Shown in pieces: positions 1 to 7,541 of a DNA stretch of 64,000 bases (position 1 is its first letter; each line of letters begins with the position of its first letter). The DNA comes from Lysinibacillus mangiferihumi. Lineage in GTDB: Bacteria; Bacillota; Bacilli; Bacillales_A; Planococcaceae. A program made the translations under genes and the position numbers. A model generated the notes under the pieces. The model made no database searches and had not been told where the DNA came from. It saw nothing but the letters and a program-made list of their open reading frames with translations. The DNA lies in contig NZ_PYWM01000004.1 in the NCBI RefSeq assembly GCF_003049665.1, positions 62,001-126,000 of the forward strand, in the 5' to 3' direction.

Positions 1-2
1 AA

Positions 3-239
3 TTCGAACCAGAATACGGCAAAGGAATCGTTGCTAGAGCAACACTCTATTTCCTAATTCGCTATCCAAACATAATAAAAAAAGAACTAGAGAATATCTC
101 CTTATTGTTAAAATGGCATCAATCTTTTCCAGTATCTATCTATGAAAAGCATCGCAACCTAGCTATCCATGAACTTCAAGGCAATCGGAATCCATTTATT
201 GATTTTCCAGAGATTGCAGACTGTATCGTAACAAATTAA
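3..239 (+). CDS. Endonuclease I family nuclease, C-terminal part
   Basis: The gene enters from the left edge, so only its last 78 codons are visible. The reading contains W-H-Q, then PVSIYEKHRNLAIHELQGNR and NPFIDFPE, the conserved end of the endonuclease I / NucM family, which includes the extracellular nucleases of Bacillus. In that family the RN...QGNRNPFID-PE stretch lies next to the active site. These enzymes are usually secreted and degrade DNA or RNA. The signal peptide and the first catalytic residues lie outside the window, so location and activity cannot be checked. A rho-independent terminator follows three bases after the stop. Confidence 0.85.
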   Translation, partial: FEPEYGKGIVARATLYFLIRYPNIIKKELENISLLLKWHQSFPVSIYEKHRNLAIHELQGNRNPFIDFPEIADCIVTN

Positions 240-241
240 AA

Positions 242-290
242 AACACTAATTCCCATATAATCGTACAAAAGAATTAGTGTTCGCTTTTTT
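242..290 (+). terminator. Terminator of the endonuclease I gene
   Basis: Arms AACACTAATTC (242-252) and GAATTAGTGTT (271-281) pair perfectly and are followed by CGC and six T. Confidence 0.9.
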
Positions 291-408
291 AACATTAAAC
301 GTTAATAAAGGTATAATTTCTACATGTAGTAGGTCGAGATATTAAGGGTGATTGGTCATCTTTTATTCCAAAAATTCGTTTCAAACGAAAACAAAGGAGA
401 TGGTTCCA

Positions 409-504
409 ATGACAGTTTATGAGTCTATAACGCTCATGTTTAGTTTCGCTACACTTATTGTAACGATTCTTGCGTTGTCATTTACTTTTTCAAAAAAAAA
501 GTAA
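409..504 (+). CDS. Small holin-like toxin peptide (31 aa)
   Basis: A 31-codon gene with a strong ribosome binding site, AAAGGAGA at 393-400, eight bases before the ATG. The peptide begins MTVYESITLMFSFATLIVTI, has one hydrophobic segment (residues about 7-27) and ends in three lysines. The start MTVYES.TLM.SFATL is typical of the putative holin-like toxin family (Hol_Tox) of Bacilli, several members of which are type I toxin-antitoxin peptides held off by an antisense RNA. A hairpin directly after the stop has its T-run on the minus strand, so a minus-strand RNA would end inside the last codons of this gene. Toxicity is inferred from the family only. Confidence 0.75.
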   Translation: MTVYESITLMFSFATLIVTILALSFTFSKKK

Positions 505-540
505 ATCGCCCTCTATACCTTACAGAGTAGGGTGAATTAC
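492..540 (-). terminator. Minus-strand terminator overlapping the small toxin gene
   Basis: The arms of 501-540 (GTAAATCGCCCTCT and AGAGTAGGGTGAATTAC) pair with small bulges. On the minus strand the hairpin is followed by a run of nine T (492-500). It could end the P-loop kinase transcript or a dedicated antisense RNA. Confidence 0.65.
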
Positions 541-671
541 TAGAATGCCAATCGCCTTTAATGTAATCATCTAAATCCGAACAATCTCATTACCTTTAAT
601 AGAAACTATCGCTGGTCTATTTTGGTATTTTTTACACATTTTAAATCTTCAAGGATATGTTGCAAACCTTA

Positions 672-1169
672 TTATTCTTCCCCACTAAACTCTAAAATAT
701 TTAAACCCTCGGATACTTCTGGTTCTTCAAAAAAATTAGTAACATGAATAAACGTCTCTTCTGTGTCAAAAGTTGCTCTTTCGGGTTGTTCGATACACCT
801 TTGTGCAATTTGACGTAAGCATTGCTCATTATTTAAATTAAGGAAAATTAGTTGATGGTTTGCATTTACCTCTGATGCAATATCCAAAAACCATTTTCGC
901 TGTTGTTGAGTATTACCTGGAAAATCCATGACTACATCTGTACCAACACTTAATATGTTTTGGACATGCTTTTTCATCATCGGCTTGAGTTGCGCTGAGA
1001 ATTTAAGATAGTCTTCAAATGTTGTAATCTGATTAGGGTAAAGAGATGCAAGCCATTCATCCTCAGATAACAATACTGCTTGCTTCTCTAAAGCCACTTG
1101 TTTTGATTTAGTCGTTTTTCCAGCTCCCATTTTTCCGCAGAAAAAGTATAGAGTCCCTAGTTTTTTCAT
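672..1169 (-). CDS. P-loop AAA/zeta-type kinase
   Basis: A 165-residue protein starting MKKLGTLYFFCGKMGAGKTT. GKMGAGKTT (residues about 12-20) is a Walker A loop right after the first beta strand, as in small P-loop kinases (AAA_33, shikimate/zeta-toxin-like fold). VVMDFPGN (about 79-86) is a likely Walker B and substrate region, and IAQRCIEQPERATF resembles the lid with its arginines. Such proteins phosphorylate small molecules or nucleotides; the substrate cannot be told. GGAGGG lies ten bases upstream of the ATG. Family membership is secure, function is not. Confidence 0.8.
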   Translation of the reverse strand: MKKLGTLYFFCGKMGAGKTTKSKQVALEKQAVLLSEDEWLASLYPNQITTFEDYLKFSAQLKPMMKKHVQNILSVGTDVVMDFPGNTQQQRKWFLDIASEVNANHQLIFLNLNNEQCLRQIAQRCIEQPERATFDTEETFIHVTNFFEEPEVSEGLNILEFSGEE

Positions 1170-1763
1170 ATTTTTATCCCTCCATCTTATTTTATCGGTT
1201 ATTTCCTTATCTTGTAAAATTATAATTTACAACCTGGCTTATTAATAATAGTAATTGTTATGTAATGAAATTGCATACAAAGGGATTATTAGAAAACTCA
1301 CCTATTATCCCAATATCACTATAAAGGAAAAAGTTGTTATAGTTTTCTTCCTGTTCTAGTACATTTATCGTTTCTTTAATCCATAAAGAAGCATATCCTT
1401 TTTTCTTTAATATAAAGGGGTAGCGATTGAACCAATCCCTTTTACTGCTTTTCAGAAAGATTTAGTTCATATACGATGGAGAAGCTAATTATGATTATTT
1501 AAATTTTATTAAATTTCCCCAAAATATACACTGACAAAATGACAGTTTTCATACACTATAAAATAGCCTCCAAAAAAGAAATAGCGCAATTCTTGCTACA
1601 GAATCGCGCCCGATTGTTGAGTACCTTATTGAAGAAAAGCACCCGTTAGTTTAAGTATATTTATTCACATTTAAATGTTTTACTAAGAACATTCCGTCCA
1701 CTTATTACAGGAACGTTGCTTGGTTAGTAAGTAAACGTCTACATTATTGTTGAAACACTCCCA
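1170..1763. other. Gene-poor stretch with a gene remnant and repeat-like palindromes
   Basis: No intact gene is visible. Bases 1258-1461 carry a start-less remnant on the minus strand. Around 1590-1655 lie short pieces (GCGCCCGATTGTTGA, then GAAGAAAAGCACCCGTTAG) that recur in altered form near 3735-3765. Confidence 0.5.
1258..1461 (-). pseudogene. Start-less remnant of a possible GNAT acetyltransferase
   Basis: An open reading of about 67 codons between stops, with no start codon or ribosome binding site. It contains GYASLWIKETINVLEQE and NNFFLYSDIGIIGEF. The pattern G-Y-A-S-L-W-I-K-E followed by a strand F-F-L-Y-S-D resembles the acetyl-CoA-binding part and next strand of some GNAT proteins, and an intact GNAT gene lies 300 bases away. 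The match is weak. It is a fragment either way. Confidence 0.35.
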
Positions 1764-2357
1764 CTAGTTGAATATTTCAATAGCCTTAGTGATTTTTTTT
1801 CCTTTCCAATCCTCTTTGTTAAGAGTGTAATGATAGTGAATTTGGTCTTCAATTTCAATTTCTCCATTAAAACGAAATCCACATTTTTGAATAACTTTAT
1901 TTGAGCCTAAATTGTGAGGTAGAACAACTGTATTAAGTAGCTCTACATCTGTATTCTCAAACAAATATTTTATCAATCCTTTTACTGCTGTTGTTGTGTA
2001 TCCACGACAACTGTATTGCTTTGAAATTGCATAAACAACTTCTCGGTTTGGTTCACTTAGCTCTTCTTTAATACCTGTATTGCAGAAACCAATAAATTCT
2101 CCAGTTTCCTTCAATATAATTCCCAACTTCAAATAATTAGCACCACTAATATTAGGTACAGCTAACAAAAACTTTTTATTGTCTGGAATTTCATAATTCG
2201 TGACCCAGTTTAATCGTTGTTCTTTTGTTGAACGCCAATCTGGTAGAAAATTATAAACTTCAGGTTGTGAAGTAAGCTCATAAATAGCATCAGCATCTTC
2301 AATTCTAAATTCTCTAAGCAATATGTCACCACAATCTATTGTAAATAAATTGTTCAT
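1764..2357 (-). CDS. GNAT family N-acetyltransferase (RimJ/RimL type)
   Basis: A 197-residue protein when started at ATG 2357 (MNNLFTIDCGDILLREF), which has AGGGGGGAT seven bases upstream; an earlier start adds 21 residues without a ribosome binding site. The order ILLREFRIEDADAIYELTSQPEVYNF, then GEFIGFCNTGI, YSCRGYTTTAVKGLIKYLF and GSNKVIQKCGF is the RimJ/RimL acetyltransferase fold: the R-G-Y-T/A stretch binds acetyl-CoA and N-x-x-S-N-K-V-I-x-K-x-G-F is the C-terminal signature. It would transfer acetyl groups to a protein N-terminus or a small amine; the substrate is unknown. Confidence 0.85.
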   Translation of the reverse strand: MNNLFTIDCGDILLREFRIEDADAIYELTSQPEVYNFLPDWRSTKEQRLNWVTNYEIPDNKKFLLAVPNISGANYLKLGIILKETGEFIGFCNTGIKEELSEPNREVVYAISKQYSCRGYTTTAVKGLIKYLFENTDVELLNTVVLPHNLGSNKVIQKCGFRFNGEIEIEDQIHYHYTLNKEDWKGKKITKAIEIFN

Positions 2358-2575
2358 ATCTATCCCCCCTCTTCCTTTGCTAATATTCATTTTGCAAAAA
2401 AACAATTCCTTAAGTAACAATGTCCGCCCATACTTCCACTTCAGTTCATTAATCTAGATAAACTACGTCTGGGTATCAAAAATCAATTAGCTGGCTCCCT
2501 TACCTTTTATAAGAGTTGTTTAGATTATATCTGACTTACATCACTTGAAAAAACCTCAAACTTATTTCATAAAAG

Positions 2576-2616
2576 AAAATAAGCCAATGCGGCATAAAAC
2601 TACATTGGCTTATTTT
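2576..2616 (-). terminator. Terminator of the CD3324-family gene
   Basis: AAAATAAGCCAATG (2576-2589) pairs perfectly with CATTGGCTTATTTT (2603-2616). The right arm overlaps the stop codon of the gene at 2615. Confidence 0.8.
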
Positions 2617-2899
2617 AAAAATTTGTTCTTTTTCTTTTTTCTTTTAATACAATTCTTTGAATACTTTTTGATGACAAATAATATTTTTCACACAAAGAAG
2701 CTATATTCAACCCCGATAGATAATCATTATATATATTAGAATTTCTTAGATCCAATTCTCCTCTGGTTGCAGTACTGGACCCCCAACTCTTTTTACTATC
2801 TTTTCTTCGTGGAATATAAATATATTCACCATCAACATATTTCTGTATTAACTCCACCAACTCAGTTGGAAGTATATGCTTTGCTTTTTTATAGCTCAT
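2615..2899 (-). CDS. CD3324 family (Mor-like) HTH regulator
   Basis: A 94-residue protein started at ATG 2899 (MSYKKAKHILPTELVELIQ), behind AGGAG seven bases upstream. A longer version adds 18 residues that read through an inverted repeat and lack a ribosome binding site. The pattern LPTELVELIQKYVDGEYIYI-P-R and a C-terminal helix-turn-helix, NIYNDYLSGLNIASLCEKYY followed by LSSKSIQRIV, match the CD3324 family, related to Mor/C-type activators. It probably binds DNA as a small transcription regulator; its targets are unknown. It has its own terminator. Confidence 0.8.
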   Translation of the reverse strand: MSYKKAKHILPTELVELIQKYVDGEYIYIPRRKDSKKSWGSSTATRGELDLRNSNIYNDYLSGLNIASLCEKYYLSSKSIQRIVLKEKRKRTNF

Positions 2900-2936
2900 T
2901 TTTGCACTCCTAATTTTAGTATTTCTTTTAGGAAGA

Positions 2937-2979
2937 GCAAAGGCTATTTTCAATTATTTTATTATGCAATAGCCTTTGC
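2937..2979. repeat. Perfect 12-bp inverted repeat upstream of the CD3324-family gene
   Basis: GCAAAGGCTATT (2937-2948) and AATAGCCTTTGC (2968-2979) are perfect complements. No T-run follows on either strand, and the repeat sits 38 bases before the start codon, so it may be an operator or leader hairpin rather than a terminator. Confidence 0.6.
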
Positions 2980-3158
2980 TATGCAAAAATAGTATTCCTT
3001 CTCATACACTCATTCCTCCTTGCAATTTTAGATTTTAATACAATTCCGCTTTACATTTAATACATATTATACCATATCTATTTTTGATTTATAGGAATCC
3101 AATACCTTAATCTGCTTCAAAAATTAGTTGTTTCAAAATAAATATTAACACTTTATTG

Positions 3159-3185
3159 TTAAACTAACCTGCTTCGTTAGTTTAA
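3159..3185. repeat. Inverted repeat (TTAAACTAAC type)
   Basis: TTAAACTAAC and GTTAGTTTAA pair perfectly around a 7-base loop. It lies beyond the broken NUDIX gene and resembles the hairpins at 3673-3707 and 4872-4903. Confidence 0.6.
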
Positions 3186-3204
3186 TAAAAGTTACAGCAA
3201 ATTT

Positions 3205-3637
3205 TTATTTAATATAGTCAAATATTTTAATGTCTACCTCATCTATATATCCAATCTGCTCCTATAAATCCCCCAATTTTATTTCAGATGTCTCACTTTT
3301 TTTTGAAATGATTGGAGTTCCTCAAGGTGGTAAAATAAATAGGATTATATTTCACTTCATCATTCGATAAGTTTTTCACTTTTAATAAACCTTTAAATTC
3401 TAAATCTGAAACTATTTGACCAGTTTCCTCGTAAAGTTCTCTGATTGCACAATCCTTTGACGTTTCATTCTTTTCTAATTGTCCTGCTGGCAATTCCCGT
3501 TGCTTTCTCCAAGTGTTATAACCTAAAAGATATTTGTCGTCGCACTTGAATACTGCATATGAGCCAGCTAATCTTAGATAATCATGTATTTTATCTTCTC
3601 TTACAATAAGAAAAGCAAAACCATTGTTCTTAGTGAT
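3205..3637 (-). pseudogene. NUDIX hydrolase pseudogene
   Basis: The NUDIX box survives (PAGQLEKNETSKDCAIRELY then EETG). Upstream the frame continues through FAFLIVREDK and GSYAVFKCDDKYLLGYNTWR, but there is no ATG, GTG or TTG start: a good ribosome binding site (AGGAGG, about 3656-3651) is followed by ATC ACT AAG. Downstream the expected tail (EELQSF, then ETSEIKLGDL, stop, EQIGYIDEVDIKIFDYIK) needs two frame changes, one near the eight-A run at 3297-3304, and carries an in-frame stop. Three separate lesions mean the gene is dead. The intact form would have cleaved a nucleoside diphosphate derivative. Confidence 0.8.
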
Positions 3638-3672
3638 TTTTTATTAATTACCTCCTAGTTATTGAAACATTA

Positions 3673-3707
3673 CTTATTCAACTAAACTGCACCGTTAGTT
3701 GAATAAG
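3673..3707. repeat. Palindromic element TTATTCAACTAA...TTAGTTGAATAA
   Basis: CTTATTCAACTA (3673-3684) and TAGTTGAATAAG (3696-3707) are perfect complements. A sister element with a changed loop is at 4872-4903. Both stand at the edge of a broken gene. Confidence 0.6.
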
Positions 3708-3787
3708 AAAAAAGAGCTGCCTATGCAACTCAATAATCTTCAAGAAAAGCGCCCGATTGCTGAAGATCGTGATTTAGTACTGCATAT

Positions 3788-3952
3788 CTACTTAAATTGC
3801 CATGCTACTTGAACGATTAATAAAATTAGGATGGTAGTTACTAACCCTTTAGCAATTTTTAAAGGTATTTTTGATACGATTTTTAATGCAACTTGTGTAC
3901 CAATGATAGATCCCGTACCCAAAGCAATTGCATAATCCCATTGTAAATAACC
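3788..3952 (-). pseudogene. TauE/SafE family exporter, C-terminal remnant
   Basis: The last 54 codons of a sulfite exporter TauE/SafE-type membrane protein: YAIALGTGSIIGTQVALKIV followed by a final hydrophobic helix LVTTILILLIVQVAWQF. The frame ends abruptly at about 3952, where it abuts the start-less LysR gene on the other strand. The sequence is otherwise free of stops, so the loss looks like one deletion rather than slow decay. Confidence 0.8.
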
Positions 3953-4828
3953 CGTTCTTTAAGAATATTTAAAACGGTAGCTGAATTTGAAAATGTAACA
4001 AAGGCCGCAGAGTATCTATGTTTGAGTCAGCCAGCTGTAACGATACAAATTCGCCATTTAGAAAAAGAGCTTGATGTGACATTGATCCAATCGAAAGGTA
4101 GAGGAATTCAATTAACGAAAGTAGGACGCATTCTTGCAAAAGAGGCGGAAAACCTTTTTTCATTAGAAACCTCGATAGAAACAAAAATCGCGAATATAAA
4201 AAAACAAGCAGCTGAAACAATTGTCATCGCGTCGACCTATTTACCAGCTACGGCTATACTTCCACCATTCATTTCGAAGTATAAAGATGAAAATGAGTAT
4301 ATTCAATTCGTACTTCAATCAGGAAACACGAAAGACATGATTCATAATTTGCTAAATTATAAGGCAGATATAGGAATTATTGTTACTGAAAATATAGATG
4401 AGTCTAACATAGTAAGTAAACATTGGAAAGATATTGAGTTTTATTTCGTTACTCATCCAAAGCATAAATTAGCAAATAAAGAGGTCACTTTAGATGAACT
4501 TGTTCAATACTCATTTGTTATGCGAGAAGAAGGGAGTTCAACAAGAAAACTTTTTCAATCCATTTGTCATACTCAAGGTGTGCCATTTCCTAAAATAGGA
4601 TTAGTTTTTAATGGATTAACGGAATCGGTTCAAGCAGTTCTTTCAGGTTATGGTATTACTTTATCTCCATCTATTGCTGTTGAAAGGTATTTAGATACTA
4701 ATCAACTGCAGAGGATTTATGTGAAAAACATAGAAATTATACGCCCTGTACATGTATGCACACGATTAAACATGCAGCCAAATACTAGTTCTGAATTGTT
4801 TTTAGATTTTCTTTTAAATAATAAATAA
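3953..4828 (+). pseudogene. LysR family regulator lacking its start codon
   Basis: The frame reads LRIFKTVAEFENVTKAAEYL, then CLSQPAVTIQIRHLEKEL, a complete LysR winged helix except for the first five or so residues, and goes on to a full effector domain (VIASTYLPATAILPPFI, GYGITLSPSIAV). It is open back to a stop at 3944-3946 but holds no ATG, GTG or TTG before the TTG at 4022, which lies inside the recognition helix. A protein starting there could not bind DNA normally. The likely cause is the deletion that also truncated the divergent TauE gene, which may have been its target. Whether translation starts on an odd codon is unknown. Confidence 0.7.
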
Positions 4829-4829
4829 T

Positions 4830-4859
4830 AAGTTATCAAACCGCTGTTTGGTAACTTTT
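4830..4859 (+). terminator. Terminator of the LysR gene
   Basis: AAGTTATCAAAC and GTTTGGTAACTT pair with one mismatch and end in TTTT. Confidence 0.75.
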
Positions 4860-4871
4860 CATAAAAGAATG

Positions 4872-4903
4872 TTATTCAACAATATGGCTCATTTGTTGAA
4901 TAA
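4872..4903. repeat. Palindromic element TTATTCAACAA...TTGTTGAATAA
   Basis: Perfect 11-base arms (4872-4882 and 4893-4903). It ends six bases before the breakpoint of the truncated gene at 4909 and is a relative of the element at 3673-3707. Confidence 0.6.
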
Positions 4904-4908
4904 AATGA

Positions 4909-5097
4909 CTAACATCCCTCTTGATCAAGATAATACGGTTGTCTCGTATCTGAAATTAAAACATTATTGATGCTCGCAATATCCAATGCTGGTACAGCCT
5001 CATCAAAAGTAATTAGTGGTCTAGTGGAATACCATATTAGCCAAATCACAACTACAATCAACAAAAACCATAATTTTTTATTGCGAATAGTCATCAT
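4909..5097 (-). pseudogene. Truncated paralogue of the membrane-anchored protein at 10043-10489
   Basis: The first 62 or so residues (MMTIRNKKLWFLLIVVVIWL, then TRPLITFDEAVPALDIASIN) closely match the start of the intact protein encoded at 10489-10043, and the DNA of both promoter regions is also alike. Similarity stops near residue 56 and the frame ends at once, next to a palindromic element. One hydrophobic anchor remains but the globular domain is gone. It is a partial duplicate or a decayed copy and probably has no function. Confidence 0.7.
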
Positions 5098-5271
5098 CCT
5101 CCGTTCCCATAACCTCATTTTCTTTTATTATATCAAGACACTAGTATTACATTAAAGTGAAATCGCAATCCACACCAACTCCTGGTCACCCATCATATAA
5201 AATCCATGTAAATATTGCGTTCGGTGTGCTATGGTAAATTATCGAGACAATTATATTGAGGGTGGAAAATT

Positions 5272-6276
5272 ATGTTGGAAGTAAGTGAAAGTAAAATAGC
5301 ACAGTATGTCGTGCATTATGTAAGTGATACATTAGTTTTCGGTGAGGAAGCATTATCGCAACCAGAGGTTATGCTAGAAGCAGCCTTTACACAATTAGCA
5401 TTTAACAAACTAGACTTTGAACAGCAGTATGAATTTTTTCATGAAACGAATATTGGATTGAATGAAGTGTATACGTACGTAAAAGCTATTTTTGACGAGG
5501 AAGCTAGTTTCCTCGAACAGTCGAAGCATATCGCCACGCACTTACATAGTGCATCTGGGCATCCTAATATTAAAAGCGGTGAGTTGTTTATTGGCTTATT
5601 TGACAATTGTTTTATGTCGACAGAGGTCAAAAAAGTTATCGCCATTGTTAAAATAGAAGAAAAAGAAATGTTTTTAGATGTAAAAAATGAACAAAATAAA
5701 GTGATTGTCAATGGAATCGACGGCATTAATGTCAAGAAAGTCAATAATATGGCTGTTTTCGTCGATATGGGGCCAGACGAAGCGCCAGTTGTCTTTATGA
5801 AAACGAAAAAGAAAGAAGATGTCGTGTACTGGCAAGAACGTTTTTTGAAAATTAAAGTAGCTGATGAACATTATCATAAAACAAACCTAGCATTAACAGA
5901 ATGTAAAAAATATATTTTAAAAGAAGATAGTTTTTCGAATACCGAAAAATTAGGTCTTTTAAACAAAACGCTCGATTATTTCCGCAGTGAAGAAGAATTT
6001 CAAGTAAACGACTATATCGAAAACGTATTTGAAGAAGCCGATCCAACACAAAAAGATATTCTCGTTAATTCCGTCAAGCCCTATGAAACCGTTATTTCCG
6101 AAAGTGCCATTGCCAAAGCTGAAAAAAGCTATAAACGCAAAATCAAACTGGATTCTGCAATTGAAATCCAAGTGAACGTTCGTGATATCGAGCAAATGGA
6201 TGAGCTAATTGAAGTTGGCTATGATGAGGAAACGAATCGAAAATTTTATAAAATCTACTTTAATGAAGAAGTTTAA
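5272..6276 (+). CDS. Nucleoid-associated protein (NdpA/YejK family)
   Basis: A 334-residue soluble protein. The family signature is spread along the chain: HYVSDTLVFGEEALSQPE near the start, HLHSASGHPNIKSGELFIGL around residues 84-103, VKKVIAIVKIEEKEMFLDV, and a basic C-terminal third. YejK/NdpA proteins bind DNA as part of the nucleoid; their exact role in Firmicutes is not settled. GAGGGTGG lies six bases before the ATG, and a perfect terminator follows the stop, so it is a single-gene unit. Confidence 0.85.
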   Translation: MLEVSESKIAQYVVHYVSDTLVFGEEALSQPEVMLEAAFTQLAFNKLDFEQQYEFFHETNIGLNEVYTYVKAIFDEEASFLEQSKHIATHLHSASGHPNIKSGELFIGLFDNCFMSTEVKKVIAIVKIEEKEMFLDVKNEQNKVIVNGIDGINVKKVNNMAVFVDMGPDEAPVVFMKTKKKEDVVYWQERFLKIKVADEHYHKTNLALTECKKYILKEDSFSNTEKLGLLNKTLDYFRSEEEFQVNDYIENVFEEADPTQKDILVNSVKPYETVISESAIAKAEKSYKRKIKLDSAIEIQVNVRDIEQMDELIEVGYDEETNRKFYKIYFNEEV

Positions 6277-6281
6277 TGAAG

Positions 6282-6316
6282 GTGTTCTATTGATTGCAAT
6301 CAATAGAACACTTTTT
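6282..6316 (+). terminator. Terminator of the NdpA-family gene
   Basis: GTGTTCTATTGATT and AATCAATAGAACAC pair perfectly around a two-base centre (GC) and are followed by TTTTT. Confidence 0.9.
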
Positions 6317-6324
6317 CATTACTG

Positions 6325-6572
6325 TTGATGTACGCGTCAGGGGGTCCTTCCGAAGTTTTAGTGGCGATTCATAGGCTTCAACCAAAAATGCGTGATCAAA
6401 AACACTCAGAACCCAAAGCTATTGATTATATAGTTTCACTTAGCGGTAGTGGCGGTGCATTTAAATTATATCTTTCGACGGCTCTTTGTTCATTGATGGA
6501 AAGCTAGAAGAAACATATCAAGTTGTTGATAACCAAGTACTGGATGCATTATTACATGTGGTATCTAAATAG
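6325..6572 (+). pseudogene. Frameshifted fragment of an unrecognised gene
   Basis: The first frame gives MYASGGPSEVLVAIHRLQ and DYIVSLSGSGGAFKLYL, then runs into a stop. Adding one T at the TTT near 6477 joins it to a second open frame, FDGSLFIDGKLEETYQVV then LDALLHVVSK, which ends just before a terminator. A one-base deletion in a T-run is therefore likely. No ribosome binding site precedes the fragment, so the 5' end also seems lost. The protein family is not recognised. Confidence 0.5.
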
Positions 6573-6581
6573 CACACAATG

Positions 6582-6623
6582 ACAGCACCTCTGTTTGTTT
6601 TAAAAATAGGAGGTGCTGTTTTT
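6582..6623 (+). terminator. Terminator after the frameshifted fragment
   Basis: ACAGCACCT (6582-6590) and AGGTGCTGT (6611-6619) pair perfectly and run into TTTTT. Confidence 0.85.
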
Positions 6624-6752
6624 GGAATGGTTTTTTTTGCACTCGTATAATTTGATTAAAAAAATTATTAATTCTCTTCGAATATCCCCCTAAAAAAAGA
6701 TTTTCCCGCTAAATTAAGAAAAAATCCCCTAACAAATTTAATCAAATGTATA

Positions 6753-6784
6753 AGTTGATTTTGATTTAAGAAAAGTCCTTTATA
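6753..6784 (+). promoter_or_regulatory. Candidate autoregulated promoter of the split sigma gene
   Basis: AGTTG (6753-6757) and TTTATA (6779-6784) are 21 bases apart. This is a near match to the GGTTG-22-TTTATA element before three neighbouring transcription units, and it shares the C-rich bases just before TTTATA (GTCC). Confidence 0.5.
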
Positions 6785-6862
6785 TAAATAAAAAATCATG
6801 TAGAAAAGGATCTAATTTTCTATAGGTCCCCCATTCCATGAAGCGTAAAGGAGTTGGTTTTT

Positions 6863-7426
6863 TTGATTCAAAATCGATTACTAAAAAACTTTTTAAATGA
6901 TGCAGAAATTAAAGAGCTGTATCAAAGTTATTTAGAAAAGCCTACTACTTGCAAGAAAGAAATGATTGAAAAAATGTTTCAAATCCATGGTAGAAAGATT
7001 CAGCTGCTTAGTTATTTTTCAAAAACTTTAACTTTTGAGTCTCAAAAATTTGATAAAAAAATTCGTCATAACAATAAATGGAATCAATTGATATTAGATC
7101 AAAACATAGATGAGAGAGGGGGTAAATTCCTTGATTTAGTCGCAGATGAACAATGTTATTACGATGTTGAATTCAATACACCTGTTGAATCTAGTGAATT
7201 AGAAATGATTTTTGAAGATAAACAACTGTACGACATCGTTTCCACATTAACCGAAAAGCAAAAAAAGATTCTCTACTTACTTTTTGTGAAGAATTGGACA
7301 GAAGAGGAATTAGCTATAGAGCTTGGTGTTTCAAAACAGGCTATTAATAAGGTTAAAAATTACACATTACGCAAAATAAAAAAAGAGTATGAGTCGGCAA
7401 ACAGAAGAAATCTGAATACTAATTAA
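6863..7426 (+). CDS. SigO/YvrI-like sigma factor, region 4 subunit
   Basis: A 187-residue protein. The C-terminal part, LTEKQKKILYLLFVKNWTEE then ELAIELGVSKQAINKVKNYT, is a sigma-70 region 4 helix-turn-helix (residues about 128-175), which reads the -35 element. The N-terminal half has no clear region 2, as in SigO of B. subtilis, where the partner RsoA supplies region 2. A small region-2-like gene lies 1.5 kb away on the other strand. The start is taken as TTG 6863, nine bases after AAAGGAG; the TTG at 6854 touches that site. A palindrome at 7481-7511 may end the transcript. The distant alternative is a TcdR/UviA-type toxin sigma factor. Confidence 0.75.
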   Translation: MIQNRLLKNFLNDAEIKELYQSYLEKPTTCKKEMIEKMFQIHGRKIQLLSYFSKTLTFESQKFDKKIRHNNKWNQLILDQNIDERGGKFLDLVADEQCYYDVEFNTPVESSELEMIFEDKQLYDIVSTLTEKQKKILYLLFVKNWTEEELAIELGVSKQAINKVKNYTLRKIKKEYESANRRNLNTN

Positions 7427-7448
7427 GTTGCAGAAAATCTATCAAGAT

Positions 7449-7481
7449 GGTTGATAAATCACCCTAAACTTCCCTTTTATA
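7449..7481 (+). promoter_or_regulatory. Split-sigma promoter of the gene at 7542
   Basis: GGTTG (7449-7453), 22 bases, TTTATA (7476-7481). The same two words at the same distance stand before the gene at 9547 and, on the minus strand, before the yvrJ-like gene. Confidence 0.7.
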
Positions 7482-7511
7482 AGTGTTAGGTTGGCCAACC
7501 TTAACACTTTT
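7481..7511 (+). promoter_or_regulatory. Palindrome at the likely transcription start of the gene at 7542
   Basis: AAGTGTTAGGTTGG pairs with CCAACCTTAACACTT with a single bulged base. It begins on the last base of TTTATA and is followed by TTTATAT. It could be the terminator of the sigma gene, an operator, or a stabilising 5' hairpin on the downstream mRNA. Confidence 0.6.
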
Positions 7512-7541
7512 ATATTAAAAAATTTAGGGAGGAATTACATT

